Positions 1-7,799 of a stretch of DNA of 64,000 bases are shown here, in pieces. This stretch comes from CAWBYL01 sp963793025. Its GTDB lineage: Bacteria > Actinomycetota > Acidimicrobiia > Acidimicrobiales > Acidimicrobilacustridaceae. The stretch is from the NCBI GenBank assembly GCA_963793025.1, contig CAWBYL010000006.1:1529829-1593828 (forward strand). The letters are read 5' to 3'. The first letter of the stretch is position 1. Every line of letters begins with the position of its first letter. The position numbers and the translations under genes were made by a program. The notes below the pieces were generated by a model. That model saw nothing but the letters and a program-made list of their open reading frames with translations. It was not told the origin of the DNA and ran no database searches.

Positions 1-163
1 CCTCCCTGGCCGCGTGGTAGTCGCCGTTCTCGGAGAGATCCCCCAGCTCTCGGGCCGACTGGATCTTGCGGGCGATGTCGATCCGCTGCGTCGTCGTGAG
101 GTCCTCGAGCTCGGCGCTCAGACGATCGTGGGTGGCTTGGGAGAGGTGGTGCACGTCGGGCAT
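1..163 (-). CDS. greA: Transcription elongation factor GreA, N-terminal part (runs off left edge)
   Basis: The first 54 codons are present, reading leftwards from an ATG at 163. The translation contains the GreA coiled-coil signature ARELGDLSENGDYHAA (about residues 37-52), the acidic-tip region that enters the RNA polymerase secondary channel to stimulate cleavage of backtracked RNA. Complete GreA proteins are close to 160 residues, so about a third is visible. It is divergent from the leuB operon. The assignment rests on this motif alone, which is very characteristic. Confidence 0.9.
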   Translation of the reverse strand, partial: MPDVHHLSQATHDRLSAELEDLTTTQRIDIARKIQSARELGDLSENGDYHAARE

Positions 164-221
164 CGCTCCGATGGTAGTGGGGCGCCACGGAACCCCGACA
201 GTGCTCGGTGCCGGGCCCGGC

Positions 222-235
222 TACACTCCGCCACG
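222..235 (+). promoter_or_regulatory. Candidate -10 box for the leader/leuB transcript
   Basis: TACACT at 222-227 fits the actinobacterial TANNNT -10 pattern. It would place the transcription start near 234-236, on the ATG of the leader peptide, giving a leaderless transcript. No good -35 hexamer is visible, so this is a weak inference supported mainly by its position. Confidence 0.35.
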
Positions 236-274
236 ATGTCTGCACGTGCCCCCCAGGTAGCGATCATTCGGTAG
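236..274 (+). CDS. Attenuator leader peptide of the branched-chain amino-acid operon (12 aa)
   Basis: A 12-codon frame from ATG at 236 to TAG at 272-274 encodes MSARAPQVAIIR. The last five residues are Val-Ala-Ile-Ile-Arg (GTA GCG ATC ATT CGG), directly before two hairpins and 123 bp before the leuB start. The downstream genes make leucine, valine and isoleucine precursors, so ribosome stalling on Val/Ile codons when those amino acids are scarce would be the expected signal. Too short for standard gene finders. The function is inferred from position, codon content and the following hairpins. Confidence 0.6.
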   Translation: MSARAPQVAIIR

Positions 275-335
275 CGCACGCCGTTTCCCGGTGTGCGCTC
301 GTCCGCCGTCCACCGAGGTGGGCGGCTTTGTCGTT
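273..335 (+). terminator. Tandem hairpins, probable transcription attenuator before leuB
   Basis: Hairpin 1 pairs AGCGCAC (273-279) with GTGCGCT (293-299) and begins at the leader-peptide stop codon. Hairpin 2 has a 9-bp stem (305-313 with 318-326, one G-T pair, CGAG loop) followed by TTTGTCGTT, which resembles an intrinsic terminator. The layout leader peptide, hairpin, terminator, operon is that of ribosome-mediated attenuation. Only a partial alternative pairing (290-293 with 311-314) was found, so the switching mechanism is not resolved. Confidence 0.55.
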
Positions 336-397
336 GTAGGGGCAGTGAGCACGCTCGGTCGGCCCCGCCGGGCACCAAGTCACCCAACGGAGCGAAC

Positions 398-1378
398 GTG
401 AGTCACAGGATCGGCGTCATCCCCGGCGACGGGATCGGCCACGAGGTCATCCCCGAGGCCCTCAAGGTCGTGCGCGCCGCCGGCGTCGACCTCGAGTGCG
501 TCGACTACGACCTCGGCGGCGCCCGCTACCTGCGTGACGGTGTCGTGCTCACCGACGAGACCGTCGAGGAGTGGCGAGGGCTCGACGCCCTGCTGCTCGG
601 GGCGGTCGGCACCCCTGACGTGCCGCCCGGGCTGATCGAGCGGGGCCTGCTGTTGAAGATGAGGTTCGACCTCGACCTCTACGTCAACCAGCGCCCGTTC
701 CTCGCCCCCGACGGATCGCACGACTTCATCGTGATCCGGGAGAACACCGAGGGCACCTATGCCGGCGAGGGTGGCTTCCTGCGCAAGGGCACGGCTCACG
801 AGATCGCCACCCAGGGATCGGTCAACACCCGCTTCGGGGTCGAACGCTGCATCCGGTACGCCTTCGAGCTGGCCCGCAGCCGGCCCGCCAAGCACCTCAC
901 CCTCGTCCACAAGACCAACGTGCTCACCTTCGCCGGCGACCTCTGGGACCGGACCTTCGCCATCGTCGCCGCCGAGTACCCCGACGTGGCCACCGCCTAC
1001 AACCACGTCGACGCCGCGTGCATCTACTTCGTCGAGGATCCGCAACGCTACGACGTCATCGTCACCGACAACCTCTTCGGCGACATCCTCACGGACCTCG
1101 GCGGGGCGGTGTCCGGAGGCATCGGCTTCGCGTCCTCCGGCAACCTCAACCCCGACCGCACCGGACCGTCGATGTTCGAGCCCGTCCACGGCTCGGCCCC
1201 CGACATCGCCGGGCAGGGCAAGGCCAACCCCGTCGCCGCCATCCTGTCGTCGGCGATGATGCTCGAGTTCCTGGGAGAGGCCGAGGCCGCCTCCCGCATC
1301 CGTGCCGCCTGCGCCGATTCGTCGACGCTGACCGGCTCCACCACAGAGGTCGGCGACCTGGTCGCCGGCCGCCTCTGA
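398..1378 (+). CDS. leuB: 3-isopropylmalate dehydrogenase
   Basis: NAD-dependent oxidative decarboxylation of 3-isopropylmalate in leucine biosynthesis, cytoplasmic. The 326-residue protein begins VSHRIGVIPGDGIG, the N-terminal signature of the isocitrate/isopropylmalate dehydrogenase family, and has the C-terminal metal/substrate motif VTDNLFGDILTDL and the cofactor-side motif FEPVHGSAPDIAGQ. It resembles the short actinobacterial LeuB type. The GTG at 398 is chosen because GGAG lies just upstream and the protein then starts at the conserved beta strand. First structural gene after the attenuator, 15 bp before ilvE. Other beta-decarboxylating dehydrogenases (tartrate, homoisocitrate) are less likely in this operon. 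Confidence 0.92.
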   Translation: MSHRIGVIPGDGIGHEVIPEALKVVRAAGVDLECVDYDLGGARYLRDGVVLTDETVEEWRGLDALLLGAVGTPDVPPGLIERGLLLKMRFDLDLYVNQRPFLAPDGSHDFIVIRENTEGTYAGEGGFLRKGTAHEIATQGSVNTRFGVERCIRYAFELARSRPAKHLTLVHKTNVLTFAGDLWDRTFAIVAAEYPDVATAYNHVDAACIYFVEDPQRYDVIVTDNLFGDILTDLGGAVSGGIGFASSGNLNPDRTGPSMFEPVHGSAPDIAGQGKANPVAAILSSAMMLEFLGEAEAASRIRAACADSSTLTGSTTEVGDLVAGRL

Positions 1379-1393
1379 GACAAGGGGAAACCC

Positions 1394-2311
1394 GTGCCGA
1401 TCGAACCTGTCGACAAGATCTGGATGGACGGCGACCTCGTTGCCTGGGACGACGCCAAGATCCACGTCCTCACGCACTCGCTGCACTACGGCCTGGGGGT
1501 GTTCGAGGGGATCCGGGCCTACGAGACCGACCAGGGTCCAGCCGTGTTCCGCTTGACCGACCACATCGTCCGGCTCTTCGACAGCGCCAAGATCTTCGGG
1601 ATCGACATCCCGTTCACGGTCGAGCAGCTCGTCGAGGCCACCCGGGACCTCGTCCGGGTGAACGCCCTGCCGTCGTGCTACATCCGACCGATCGTCTACC
1701 TGGGCTACGGGGAGATGGGGCTGAACCCGCTGCCCTGCCCCGTGCAGGTGTCGATCGCCTGCTGGCCGTGGGGCACCTACCTGGGTGACGACGGCGTGGC
1801 CAACGGCGTCCGGCTCAAGATCAGCTCCTGGAAGCGCCACGACCCCAACAGCCTGCCGCCGGCGGCCAAGGGAACGGGCATGTACATCAACTCGTCCATG
1901 GCCAAGGTCGAGGCCATCCAGGCGGGCTACGACGAAGCCGTCCTCCTGTCGACCTCGGGTCACGTCAGCGAGTGCACCGGCGAGAACCTGTTCGTGGTCC
2001 GTCGGGGCACCATCTTCACCCCGCCCGTGCATGCCGGCGCCCTCGAGGGCATCACCCAGGACTGCGTCTTTCGCATCGCCGCCGACCTCGGTATCGAGGT
2101 GAAGACCGAGAGCCTCCTGCGCAGCGATCTCTACACCGCCGACGAGGCCTTCCTCACCGGCACCGCCGCGGAGGTCGTCCCGATCCGCTCGGTCGACGAT
2201 CGCCTCCTCGGTGATCCCGGGCCCATCACCAAGGAGATCCAGAAGATCTACTTCGACGCCGTCCGGGGCCGGGACGAGCGGTACAAGGACTGGTTGGAGC
2301 ATGTCAACTGA
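1394..2311 (+). CDS. ilvE: Branched-chain amino-acid aminotransferase
   Basis: PLP-dependent fold-type IV transaminase that exchanges the amino group between glutamate and Leu, Ile or Val. The 305-residue protein starts MPIEPVDKIWMDG and has the expected THSLHYGLGVFEGIRAY motif. The PLP lysine should be Lys159 in PPAAKGTGMY, and SECTGENLF is the conserved cofactor-binding segment. GTG start at 1394 after AAGGGGAAA. It sits between leuB and cimA with an 11-nt overlap into cimA, so the three are almost certainly co-transcribed. D-amino-acid transaminase is the main alternative but does not fit the context. Confidence 0.93.
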   Translation: MPIEPVDKIWMDGDLVAWDDAKIHVLTHSLHYGLGVFEGIRAYETDQGPAVFRLTDHIVRLFDSAKIFGIDIPFTVEQLVEATRDLVRVNALPSCYIRPIVYLGYGEMGLNPLPCPVQVSIACWPWGTYLGDDGVANGVRLKISSWKRHDPNSLPPAAKGTGMYINSSMAKVEAIQAGYDEAVLLSTSGHVSECTGENLFVVRRGTIFTPPVHAGALEGITQDCVFRIAADLGIEVKTESLLRSDLYTADEAFLTGTAAEVVPIRSVDDRLLGDPGPITKEIQKIYFDAVRGRDERYKDWLEHVN

Positions 2312-3935
2312 TCCAGCCCGCTCGGAGAGCGAGCGGCGCCTCCCCGATGCGGTGGACATCTTCGACACCACGCTGCGCGACGGCGCCCAGTTCGAGGGCA
2401 TCTCGCTCACCGTCGAGGACAAGCTGCGCATCGCCGAGGAGCTCGACTTCCTCGGGGTGCGTTGGATCGAGGGGGGCTACCCGCAGGCCAACCCGAAGGA
2501 CGAGGAGTTCTTCCGGCGCGCTCCCACCGACCTGAAGCTCACCACCGCGGAGCTGGTGGCCTTCGGGTCCACCCGCCGTCCGGCCGGTCGCGTCGACGTC
2601 GACCCCACGCTGGCTGCGCTCGTGGGGGCCGAGACGACCACGGTCTGCATCGTGGGCAAGAGCTGGGACTTCCACGTGACCGAGGCCCTGCGCACCACCC
2701 TCGACGAGGGTGTGGCCATGGTGGGGGAGTCGGTCGCCTTCCTGCGGGGAGAGGGGCGTCGGGTGTTCTTCGACGCCGAGCACTTCTTCGACGGCTACAA
2801 GGCCAACCCCGAGTACGCCCTGCGGGTGCTGGAGGCGGCCATGGTCAACGGCGCCGACTGCATCGTGCTCTGTGACACCAACGGCGGTTCGCTGCCCCAC
2901 GAGGTGCAGCGCATCACCAGCCAGGTGACCGACTTCGTCGGCGGCTCGACGAAGGTCGGCATCCACACCCAGAACGACTCGGGCTGTGCGGTGGCCAACT
3001 CCATCGCCGCCGTCGTCGGTGGAGCCCGCCAGGTGCAGGGCACGGTGAACGGCTACGGGGAGCGCACCGGCAACGCCAACCTGATGACGGTCATCCCCGA
3101 CCTCACCCTCAAGCTGGGGGTGGCGACCCTCCCCGAGGGTGGCCTGGAGAAGCTCACCGTCGTGAGCCACCGGGTGGCCGAGCTGGTGAACCTGCCACCC
3201 CAGCCCGCCGATCCCTTCGTGGGTGCGTCGGCCTTCGCCCACAAGGGCGGTCTGCACACCTCGGCCCTGGGGCGGGCCGGTGGGGCCACCTACGAACACG
3301 TCGACCCGAAGATCGTGGGCAACCACACCCGGGTCCTGGTGTCCGACCTCGGCGGGCGGGCGGGCATGTCGATGAAGGCCTCCGAGTTCGGCATCGACCT
3401 CGACGATCAGGCCGCCGGCAACCTCTCCGAGGACCTCAAGCAGCTCGAGGCCGAAGGATGGCTGTTCGAGACGGCCGACGCGTCGCTCGAGCTGCGCATG
3501 CGCCGCGCCGGCGGATGGGTGCCCGACTACTTCCAGGTGGAGGCCTATCGGGTCTCGAGCTACCACCGTGAGGGCCCGGTGATGCCCGACGACGAGGTCG
3601 AGATCACCACCGAGGCGACCGTCAAGCTCTGGATCGACGGCGAGCGTGTCGCCGCGGTGGGCGAGGGGAACGGTCCGGTGAACGCCCTCGACTCCGCGGT
3701 GCGGCGAGCCCTCAACGGCCGTTTCCCGGCGCTCAACCGCATCCACCTCACCGACTTCAAGGTGCGGGTGGTCGACGGCGGGGCGGCCACCGGGGCCGTG
3801 GTGCGGGTGCTGATCGACTCCACCGACGGCGAGCGGGTCTGGACCACGGTGGGCGTCGACAGCAACGTCATCGAAGCATCGTGGCAGGCCCTGGTCGACT
3901 CCATCGTGTTCGGCCTCGTGCACGCCGCCGGGTAG
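2301..3935 (+). CDS. cimA: (R)-citramalate synthase
   Basis: Condenses pyruvate and acetyl-CoA to citramalate, the first step of the threonine-independent route to 2-oxobutyrate and isoleucine. The 544-residue protein opens its HMGL-like TIM barrel with FDTTLRDGAQFEG and carries ADCIVLCDTNGG, TVNGYGERTGNANL and a LeuA-type regulatory domain in the last 150 or so residues. Length and wording fit CimA rather than 2-isopropylmalate synthase. The ATG at 2301 overlaps the end of ilvE. Its presence together with isoleucine codons in the upstream leader peptide suggests isoleucine-responsive control. Confidence 0.9.
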   Translation: MSTDPARSESERRLPDAVDIFDTTLRDGAQFEGISLTVEDKLRIAEELDFLGVRWIEGGYPQANPKDEEFFRRAPTDLKLTTAELVAFGSTRRPAGRVDVDPTLAALVGAETTTVCIVGKSWDFHVTEALRTTLDEGVAMVGESVAFLRGEGRRVFFDAEHFFDGYKANPEYALRVLEAAMVNGADCIVLCDTNGGSLPHEVQRITSQVTDFVGGSTKVGIHTQNDSGCAVANSIAAVVGGARQVQGTVNGYGERTGNANLMTVIPDLTLKLGVATLPEGGLEKLTVVSHRVAELVNLPPQPADPFVGASAFAHKGGLHTSALGRAGGATYEHVDPKIVGNHTRVLVSDLGGRAGMSMKASEFGIDLDDQAAGNLSEDLKQLEAEGWLFETADASLELRMRRAGGWVPDYFQVEAYRVSSYHREGPVMPDDEVEITTEATVKLWIDGERVAAVGEGNGPVNALDSAVRRALNGRFPALNRIHLTDFKVRVVDGGAATGAVVRVLIDSTDGERVWTTVGVDSNVIEASWQALVDSIVFGLVHAAG

Positions 3936-3946
3936 ATTCGCCCCCG

Positions 3947-4504
3947 ATGGCCGCTCCTGACTACGTCCCGCTCCCCACTGACGACCAGCCGCGGGTGTAC
4001 GTCTCCCCGCCGTGGCGACCCGAGTCCTGGGTGGCCGATCGTCCCGCCGAGATCCAGGGACTCCAGCCCACGGGGCCACGCCTCGGTTCGCCCGGCCCCG
4101 ATCAGGGCTACGCCATGCGTCTGGCCCGCCAGTTCGAGGGCAAGCTCGTGCTCACTCCCGGCGAGTCCGAGGACGATGCCCTGGCCGGGGCCCTGGCCAT
4201 CGCCATGCGGCGATCGTCGCTCTTCGGGCGGGCCCCGATCGTGCACGACCTCACCGTGGGTCTCACGCTCTGGGGCTTCTTGAGCGAGGCTCCGGCTGAG
4301 CTGGTGGCGGCCCGCAAGCCGCTCTTCGCCGCGGTGGCGAGCCTTCACCACTACGTGGAGCGGGCTGCGCTGGCCGACCGGATCCCCGAGGAGCTCCTGC
4401 GGCTGACGCCGGCCGCGTTGGCCGAGCGGGTGCGCACCGATCCCGACGAGGTCCTGGCCATCGCCCGGACCATCAGTGCCGCCGGCGGCCACCAGCCCGC
4501 GTGA
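3947..4504 (+). CDS. Conserved protein of unknown function
   Basis: A 185-residue soluble protein with no signal peptide. It has a proline-rich N-terminus (VYVSPPWRPESW near residue 16) followed by a helical region with a segment APIVHDLTVGLTLWGFL. I do not recognise the family. It lies 11 bp after cimA on the same strand, so it is probably the last gene of the leu/ilv operon, but nothing in the sequence shows an enzymatic role. ATG 3947 is chosen over upstream in-frame codons that would lie inside cimA. Confidence 0.75.
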   Translation: MAAPDYVPLPTDDQPRVYVSPPWRPESWVADRPAEIQGLQPTGPRLGSPGPDQGYAMRLARQFEGKLVLTPGESEDDALAGALAIAMRRSSLFGRAPIVHDLTVGLTLWGFLSEAPAELVAARKPLFAAVASLHHYVERAALADRIPEELLRLTPAALAERVRTDPDEVLAIARTISAAGGHQPA

Positions 4505-4537
4505 CCCGGGGCGTCCCCCCGCGGGTCGATGACGACC

Positions 4538-5437
4538 TCAGGCCGGGGTCGCGGCCTCGCCGGGGCCGGCCACGATGTCGATCGGCGTCCCCGCCGGGAG
4601 CATCTCCGCCAGCTGGATCGCCACGTCGTTGGGCATCCGGATGCACCCGTTCGACGCCTTGGTGCCGATGAGCCCGGGCTGGTTGGTGCCGTGGAAGGCG
4701 ATCACCGGGAGCCCACCGTCGAAGGTGTCCAACGATTCGCTGTAGCCGTTGGTCGACAGGATCCACGGCCCGTAGGCGCCACCGGCGTTCGACTGCTTGA
4801 TCTTCTCGTTGAGGAAGAAGTGCCCGACCGGTGTGTGGGTGGCGTCCTTGCCGATGACCACGTCGGTCTCGACGACCACGTCGTCGCCGTCGTGGACGGT
4901 GAGGTGGAAGTCGGCGAGCGACAGCTCCATCCGGTAGGTCGTGCTCGAGATCTCGACGTCCGAGGCCTTGACCCAGCCCTCGGTGTGGTTGGGGCGGGCG
5001 GCGACCACGACCTTCAACCAGTCGCCCTCGTTGGCCACCACCTCGAGCACCAGCGGGTTCCCGAAGTAGGTGGGGTTGGCGAACTGGTAGCCGTCCGCGA
5101 CCTTCTTGACACCGGCTGAGTTGAGTCCGGCCCGGGGAATGGCGGCCAGGGGTCCGCTCGGGATCGTCGTCGGGGTGGAGGCCTCACCTCCGGCATCGGC
5201 GGGCTTCTCGGCGTAGACCGTGAGCGACGCCCCCTTGGCCGTGGCGATCTCCGTGGCCGCCGGCGCCGTGGTGACGGTGGTGGCCGGTTGCGTCGTCGCC
5301 GTCGTCGTCGTGGTGGACGGCGCGGCGACGGGGCTGTCGTCGCCGGAACGCCAGATCGCCACGCCGACCACGACGACGACCACCGCCGCCAGGGCGGCGA
5401 GGAGGCGGATCAGGGTGGCTCGGCGAGGCGCGTTCAT
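4538..5437 (-). CDS. L,D-transpeptidase (YkuD domain), membrane-anchored
   Basis: Forms 3-3 cross-links in peptidoglycan outside the membrane. The 299-residue protein has an N-terminal membrane anchor (about residues 10-30), a Thr-rich linker (40-60), an SH3-like region (about 70-165) and a C-terminal YkuD domain. The active site is visible as AFHGT (His249) and ASNGCIRMPN with nucleophile Cys265. Neighbouring genes are convergent or divergent and unrelated. Signal-anchor versus cleaved signal peptide cannot be settled from the sequence. Confidence 0.9.
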   Translation of the reverse strand: MNAPRRATLIRLLAALAAVVVVVVGVAIWRSGDDSPVAAPSTTTTTATTQPATTVTTAPAATEIATAKGASLTVYAEKPADAGGEASTPTTIPSGPLAAIPRAGLNSAGVKKVADGYQFANPTYFGNPLVLEVVANEGDWLKVVVAARPNHTEGWVKASDVEISSTTYRMELSLADFHLTVHDGDDVVVETDVVIGKDATHTPVGHFFLNEKIKQSNAGGAYGPWILSTNGYSESLDTFDGGLPVIAFHGTNQPGLIGTKASNGCIRMPNDVAIQLAEMLPAGTPIDIVAGPGEAATPA

Positions 5438-5555
5438 CGGGGTCCAGTTCGAGTGGGGGAGAGGTCGAGGCGGGCCTCGCCAGGGGGCTCACCACCCGTG
5501 GCGACCGGCCGACGGCGATCGGGCCGTCCCGGCGGCCGACGGTACCATCGCCCCC

Positions 5556-6974
5556 GTGACCTCCCCAGTCGTACGCGCCCGTTTCGCCCCCTCGCCCACG
5601 GGCTACCTCCACATCGGCGGCGCCCGCACGGCGCTGTTCAACTGGCTGTTCGCCCGCCAGCAGGGAGGCGAGCTGGTGTTGCGGATCGAGGACACCGACA
5701 CCGAGCGCTCCAAGCCCGAGCTCATCGACGTGATCTTCCGTTCACTCGAGTGGCTCGGGATCGAGTGGGACGGCACGCCGGTGCACCAGTCGGATCGGGC
5801 CGACCTCTACGTCGGAGCGATCGACACCCTGCTGACCGCAGGCCACGCCTACTGGTGCTCGTGCACCCCCGACGAGGTGAAGGCCCGGTCCGAGGCCCGC
5901 GGGGGCACCCCCGGCTACGACGGCCACTGTCGGGACCGGGGCCTGGGGCCGGGCGAGGGCCACGTGGTGCGCTTCCGTGTGCCCGACGACGGCACCACGG
6001 CGTTCGACGACGTCGTGCGGGGCCACGTCAGCTTCGAGAACGCCAACCTGGACGACTTCGTGATCCGTCGCTCGAACGGCTCCCCGATGTTCCACCTGGC
6101 CAACGCCGTGGACGATGCCGACCAGGGGATCACCCACGTGATCCGTGGGGAGGACCTCATCAACGTGACGCCCCGGGTGCTCCTGCTGCGCGAGGCCCTG
6201 GGGAGCACCGATGACCTCACGTTCGCCCATCTCCCCCTCATCGTGAACGAGAAGCGCCAGAAGCTCTCCAAGCGCCGCGACGACGTCTCGGTGGGCGACT
6301 ACATCGACCGCGGGTACCTGTCCGAGGCCATGGTGAACTACCTGGCCACGCTGGGGTGGGGTCCGCCCGACGGCAGAGAGATCCGGCCGCTGGCGGAGAT
6401 CGTGGCCGCCTTCCGGCTCGAGGACGTCAACAGCTCGGGCGCCTTCTTCGACGTGAAGAAGCTCATGCACTTCAACGGTGAGTACATCCGCGCCCTGTCG
6501 GTTCCCCAGTTCGTCACCCGCTCGACGCCGTGGCTGTTCGACGACGTGCCGTGGCCGGCCGAGCGCTTCGACGTGGCCCGGTTCGAGGTGCTCGCCCCCC
6601 TCGTTCAGGAGCGGGTCAAGCTCCTGTCGGAGGTGCCCGGCTACGTCGACTTCGTGTTCTGCCCCGAGCCGACGATCGACGAGTCCTCCTGGGAGAAGGT
6701 GATGGTGAAGGGCCGCGACCTGGCCGTCGCCGTCCTCGACCACGCCACCGACGCCCTGGCCTCGTGCCCCTGGGAGGCCCGGGCCATCGAGGTCGCCCTG
6801 TTCGCCTACGCCGAGGAGCACGACGTGTCGCGAGGCAAGGTGCAGGCTCCGGTGCGGGTCGCCGTCACCGGCCGCACGGTGGGCCCGCCCCTCTTCGAGT
6901 CGCTGGAGGTCCTGGGTCGCGACGAGTCGCTGCGGCGTGTCGCCGAGGCGCGGGCTCGCCTCTCAACCGGGTGA
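5556..6974 (+). CDS. gltX: Glutamyl-tRNA synthetase
   Basis: Class I aminoacyl-tRNA synthetase of 472 residues. The HIGH-type motif is LHIGG (residues 18-22) and the second ATP motif is KLSKR (about 236-240). A zinc-like cluster region CSCTPDEV lies near residue 100. The GTG at 5556 starts directly before the conserved VRARFAPSPTG. A tRNA-Gln gene lies about 650 bp downstream, consistent with a non-discriminating GluRS feeding a GatCAB route, although that is inference. The stop overlaps the next start. Confidence 0.94.
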   Translation: MTSPVVRARFAPSPTGYLHIGGARTALFNWLFARQQGGELVLRIEDTDTERSKPELIDVIFRSLEWLGIEWDGTPVHQSDRADLYVGAIDTLLTAGHAYWCSCTPDEVKARSEARGGTPGYDGHCRDRGLGPGEGHVVRFRVPDDGTTAFDDVVRGHVSFENANLDDFVIRRSNGSPMFHLANAVDDADQGITHVIRGEDLINVTPRVLLLREALGSTDDLTFAHLPLIVNEKRQKLSKRRDDVSVGDYIDRGYLSEAMVNYLATLGWGPPDGREIRPLAEIVAAFRLEDVNSSGAFFDVKKLMHFNGEYIRALSVPQFVTRSTPWLFDDVPWPAERFDVARFEVLAPLVQERVKLLSEVPGYVDFVFCPEPTIDESSWEKVMVKGRDLAVAVLDHATDALASCPWEARAIEVALFAYAEEHDVSRGKVQAPVRVAVTGRTVGPPLFESLEVLGRDESLRRVAEARARLSTG

Positions 6975-7570
6975 TCATCGTGCGCTGGGCGATCCGGATC
7001 GCCCTGGGTCTGCTGGCCCTGTTGGTGCTGTACGTCGGGGTCACCTTCGCTCAGGTGTGGTGGGCCTCTCGCCACGGCGACTCCTCGCCGGCGTCGGCCA
7101 TCGTCGTGATGGGCGCCGCCCAGTGGAACGGCCGTCCCTCACCGGTGCTCCAGGCTCGTCTCGACCACGCCGTCGAGCTCTACGAGCAGGGCGTGGCCCC
7201 GCTGATCGTGGTCACGGGGGGCAAACAGGTGGGCGACGCCGTCACCCAGGGCCGCAGCGGCCACGACTACCTGCGCAGCGTGGGCGTCCCCGAGGACGCG
7301 ATCAAGGTGGAGGTGGACGGTACGAACAGCTACGAGGAGCTGTCGGCGTCGGCGTTGATCCTGCAACAGGCCGGGGTCGGTGACGACGTGCTCATCGTGA
7401 CCGACCCCTACCACACGTTGCGCGTCGAGGAGATCGCCGAGGAGGTCGGCCTCCATCCCCACGTGTCGCCGACATCGTCGGGGAGCACGCTGCGATCGCT
7501 CGGCCGAGAGACCCTCGCCGTGGCCGTGGGGCGGATCATCGGGTACCGGAGGCTGGCCTCGCTCGTCTGA
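6971..7570 (+). CDS. YdcF/DUF218-family membrane-anchored protein
   Basis: A 199-residue protein with one N-terminal membrane segment (about residues 5-25) and a DUF218 domain, with motifs IVVMGAAQWNGRPS, LIVVTGGKQ and LIVTDPYHTLR. Relatives include SanA and ElyC, linked to envelope biogenesis, but the biochemical activity is not firmly known. The GTG at 6971 overlaps the gltX stop (GTGA); a second GTG at 6980 is possible. Translational coupling to gltX is likely. Confidence 0.8.
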   Translation: MIIVRWAIRIALGLLALLVLYVGVTFAQVWWASRHGDSSPASAIVVMGAAQWNGRPSPVLQARLDHAVELYEQGVAPLIVVTGGKQVGDAVTQGRSGHDYLRSVGVPEDAIKVEVDGTNSYEELSASALILQQAGVGDDVLIVTDPYHTLRVEEIAEEVGLHPHVSPTSSGSTLRSLGRETLAVAVGRIIGYRRLASLV

Positions 7571-7618
7571 TCCGGGTTGGTGCCGTCGCGCCGGGAGCCA
7601 CTATCTTCGAGCTGCCCT

Positions 7619-7690
7619 TCGGGGGTGGTGTAATTGGTAACACGGATGGTTCTGGTCCATTTGTTGGGGGTTCGAGTCCTCCCCCCCGAG
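7619..7690 (+). tRNA. tRNA-Gln (anticodon CTG)
   Basis: A full cloverleaf can be drawn: acceptor TCGGGGG pairs with CCCCCGA, the D arm has GTG/CAC, the anticodon arm is GATGG-TTCTGGT-CCATT with anticodon CTG, and the T arm is GGGGG-TTCGAGT-CCTCC. Discriminator base G, no encoded CCA. Confidence 0.93.
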
Positions 7691-7699
7691 CTCTGAGCG

Positions 7700-7726
7700 A
7701 CGGGCGCCGGCGCGACCGGCGCCCGT
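7700..7726 (+). terminator. Hairpin terminator after tRNA-Gln
   Basis: ACGGGCGCCGG, loop CGCGA, CCGGCGCCCGT gives an 11-bp perfect GC-rich stem 10 nt after the tRNA. There is no U tract, as is common for actinobacterial terminators. Confidence 0.7.
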
Positions 7727-7799
7727 GTCGCGTCCGCGGCGCCGGCCTCCGCCCCGGCCAAGACACCACCGAATCCCTTGGCCGGGTTACGGTCTGCGG

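Noticed and set aside
380..2431. 683-codon open frame on the minus strand opposite leuB-ilvE
   Set aside because: It is the mirror of high-GC codon bias in two clear plus-strand genes; the translation is low-complexity and has no domain.
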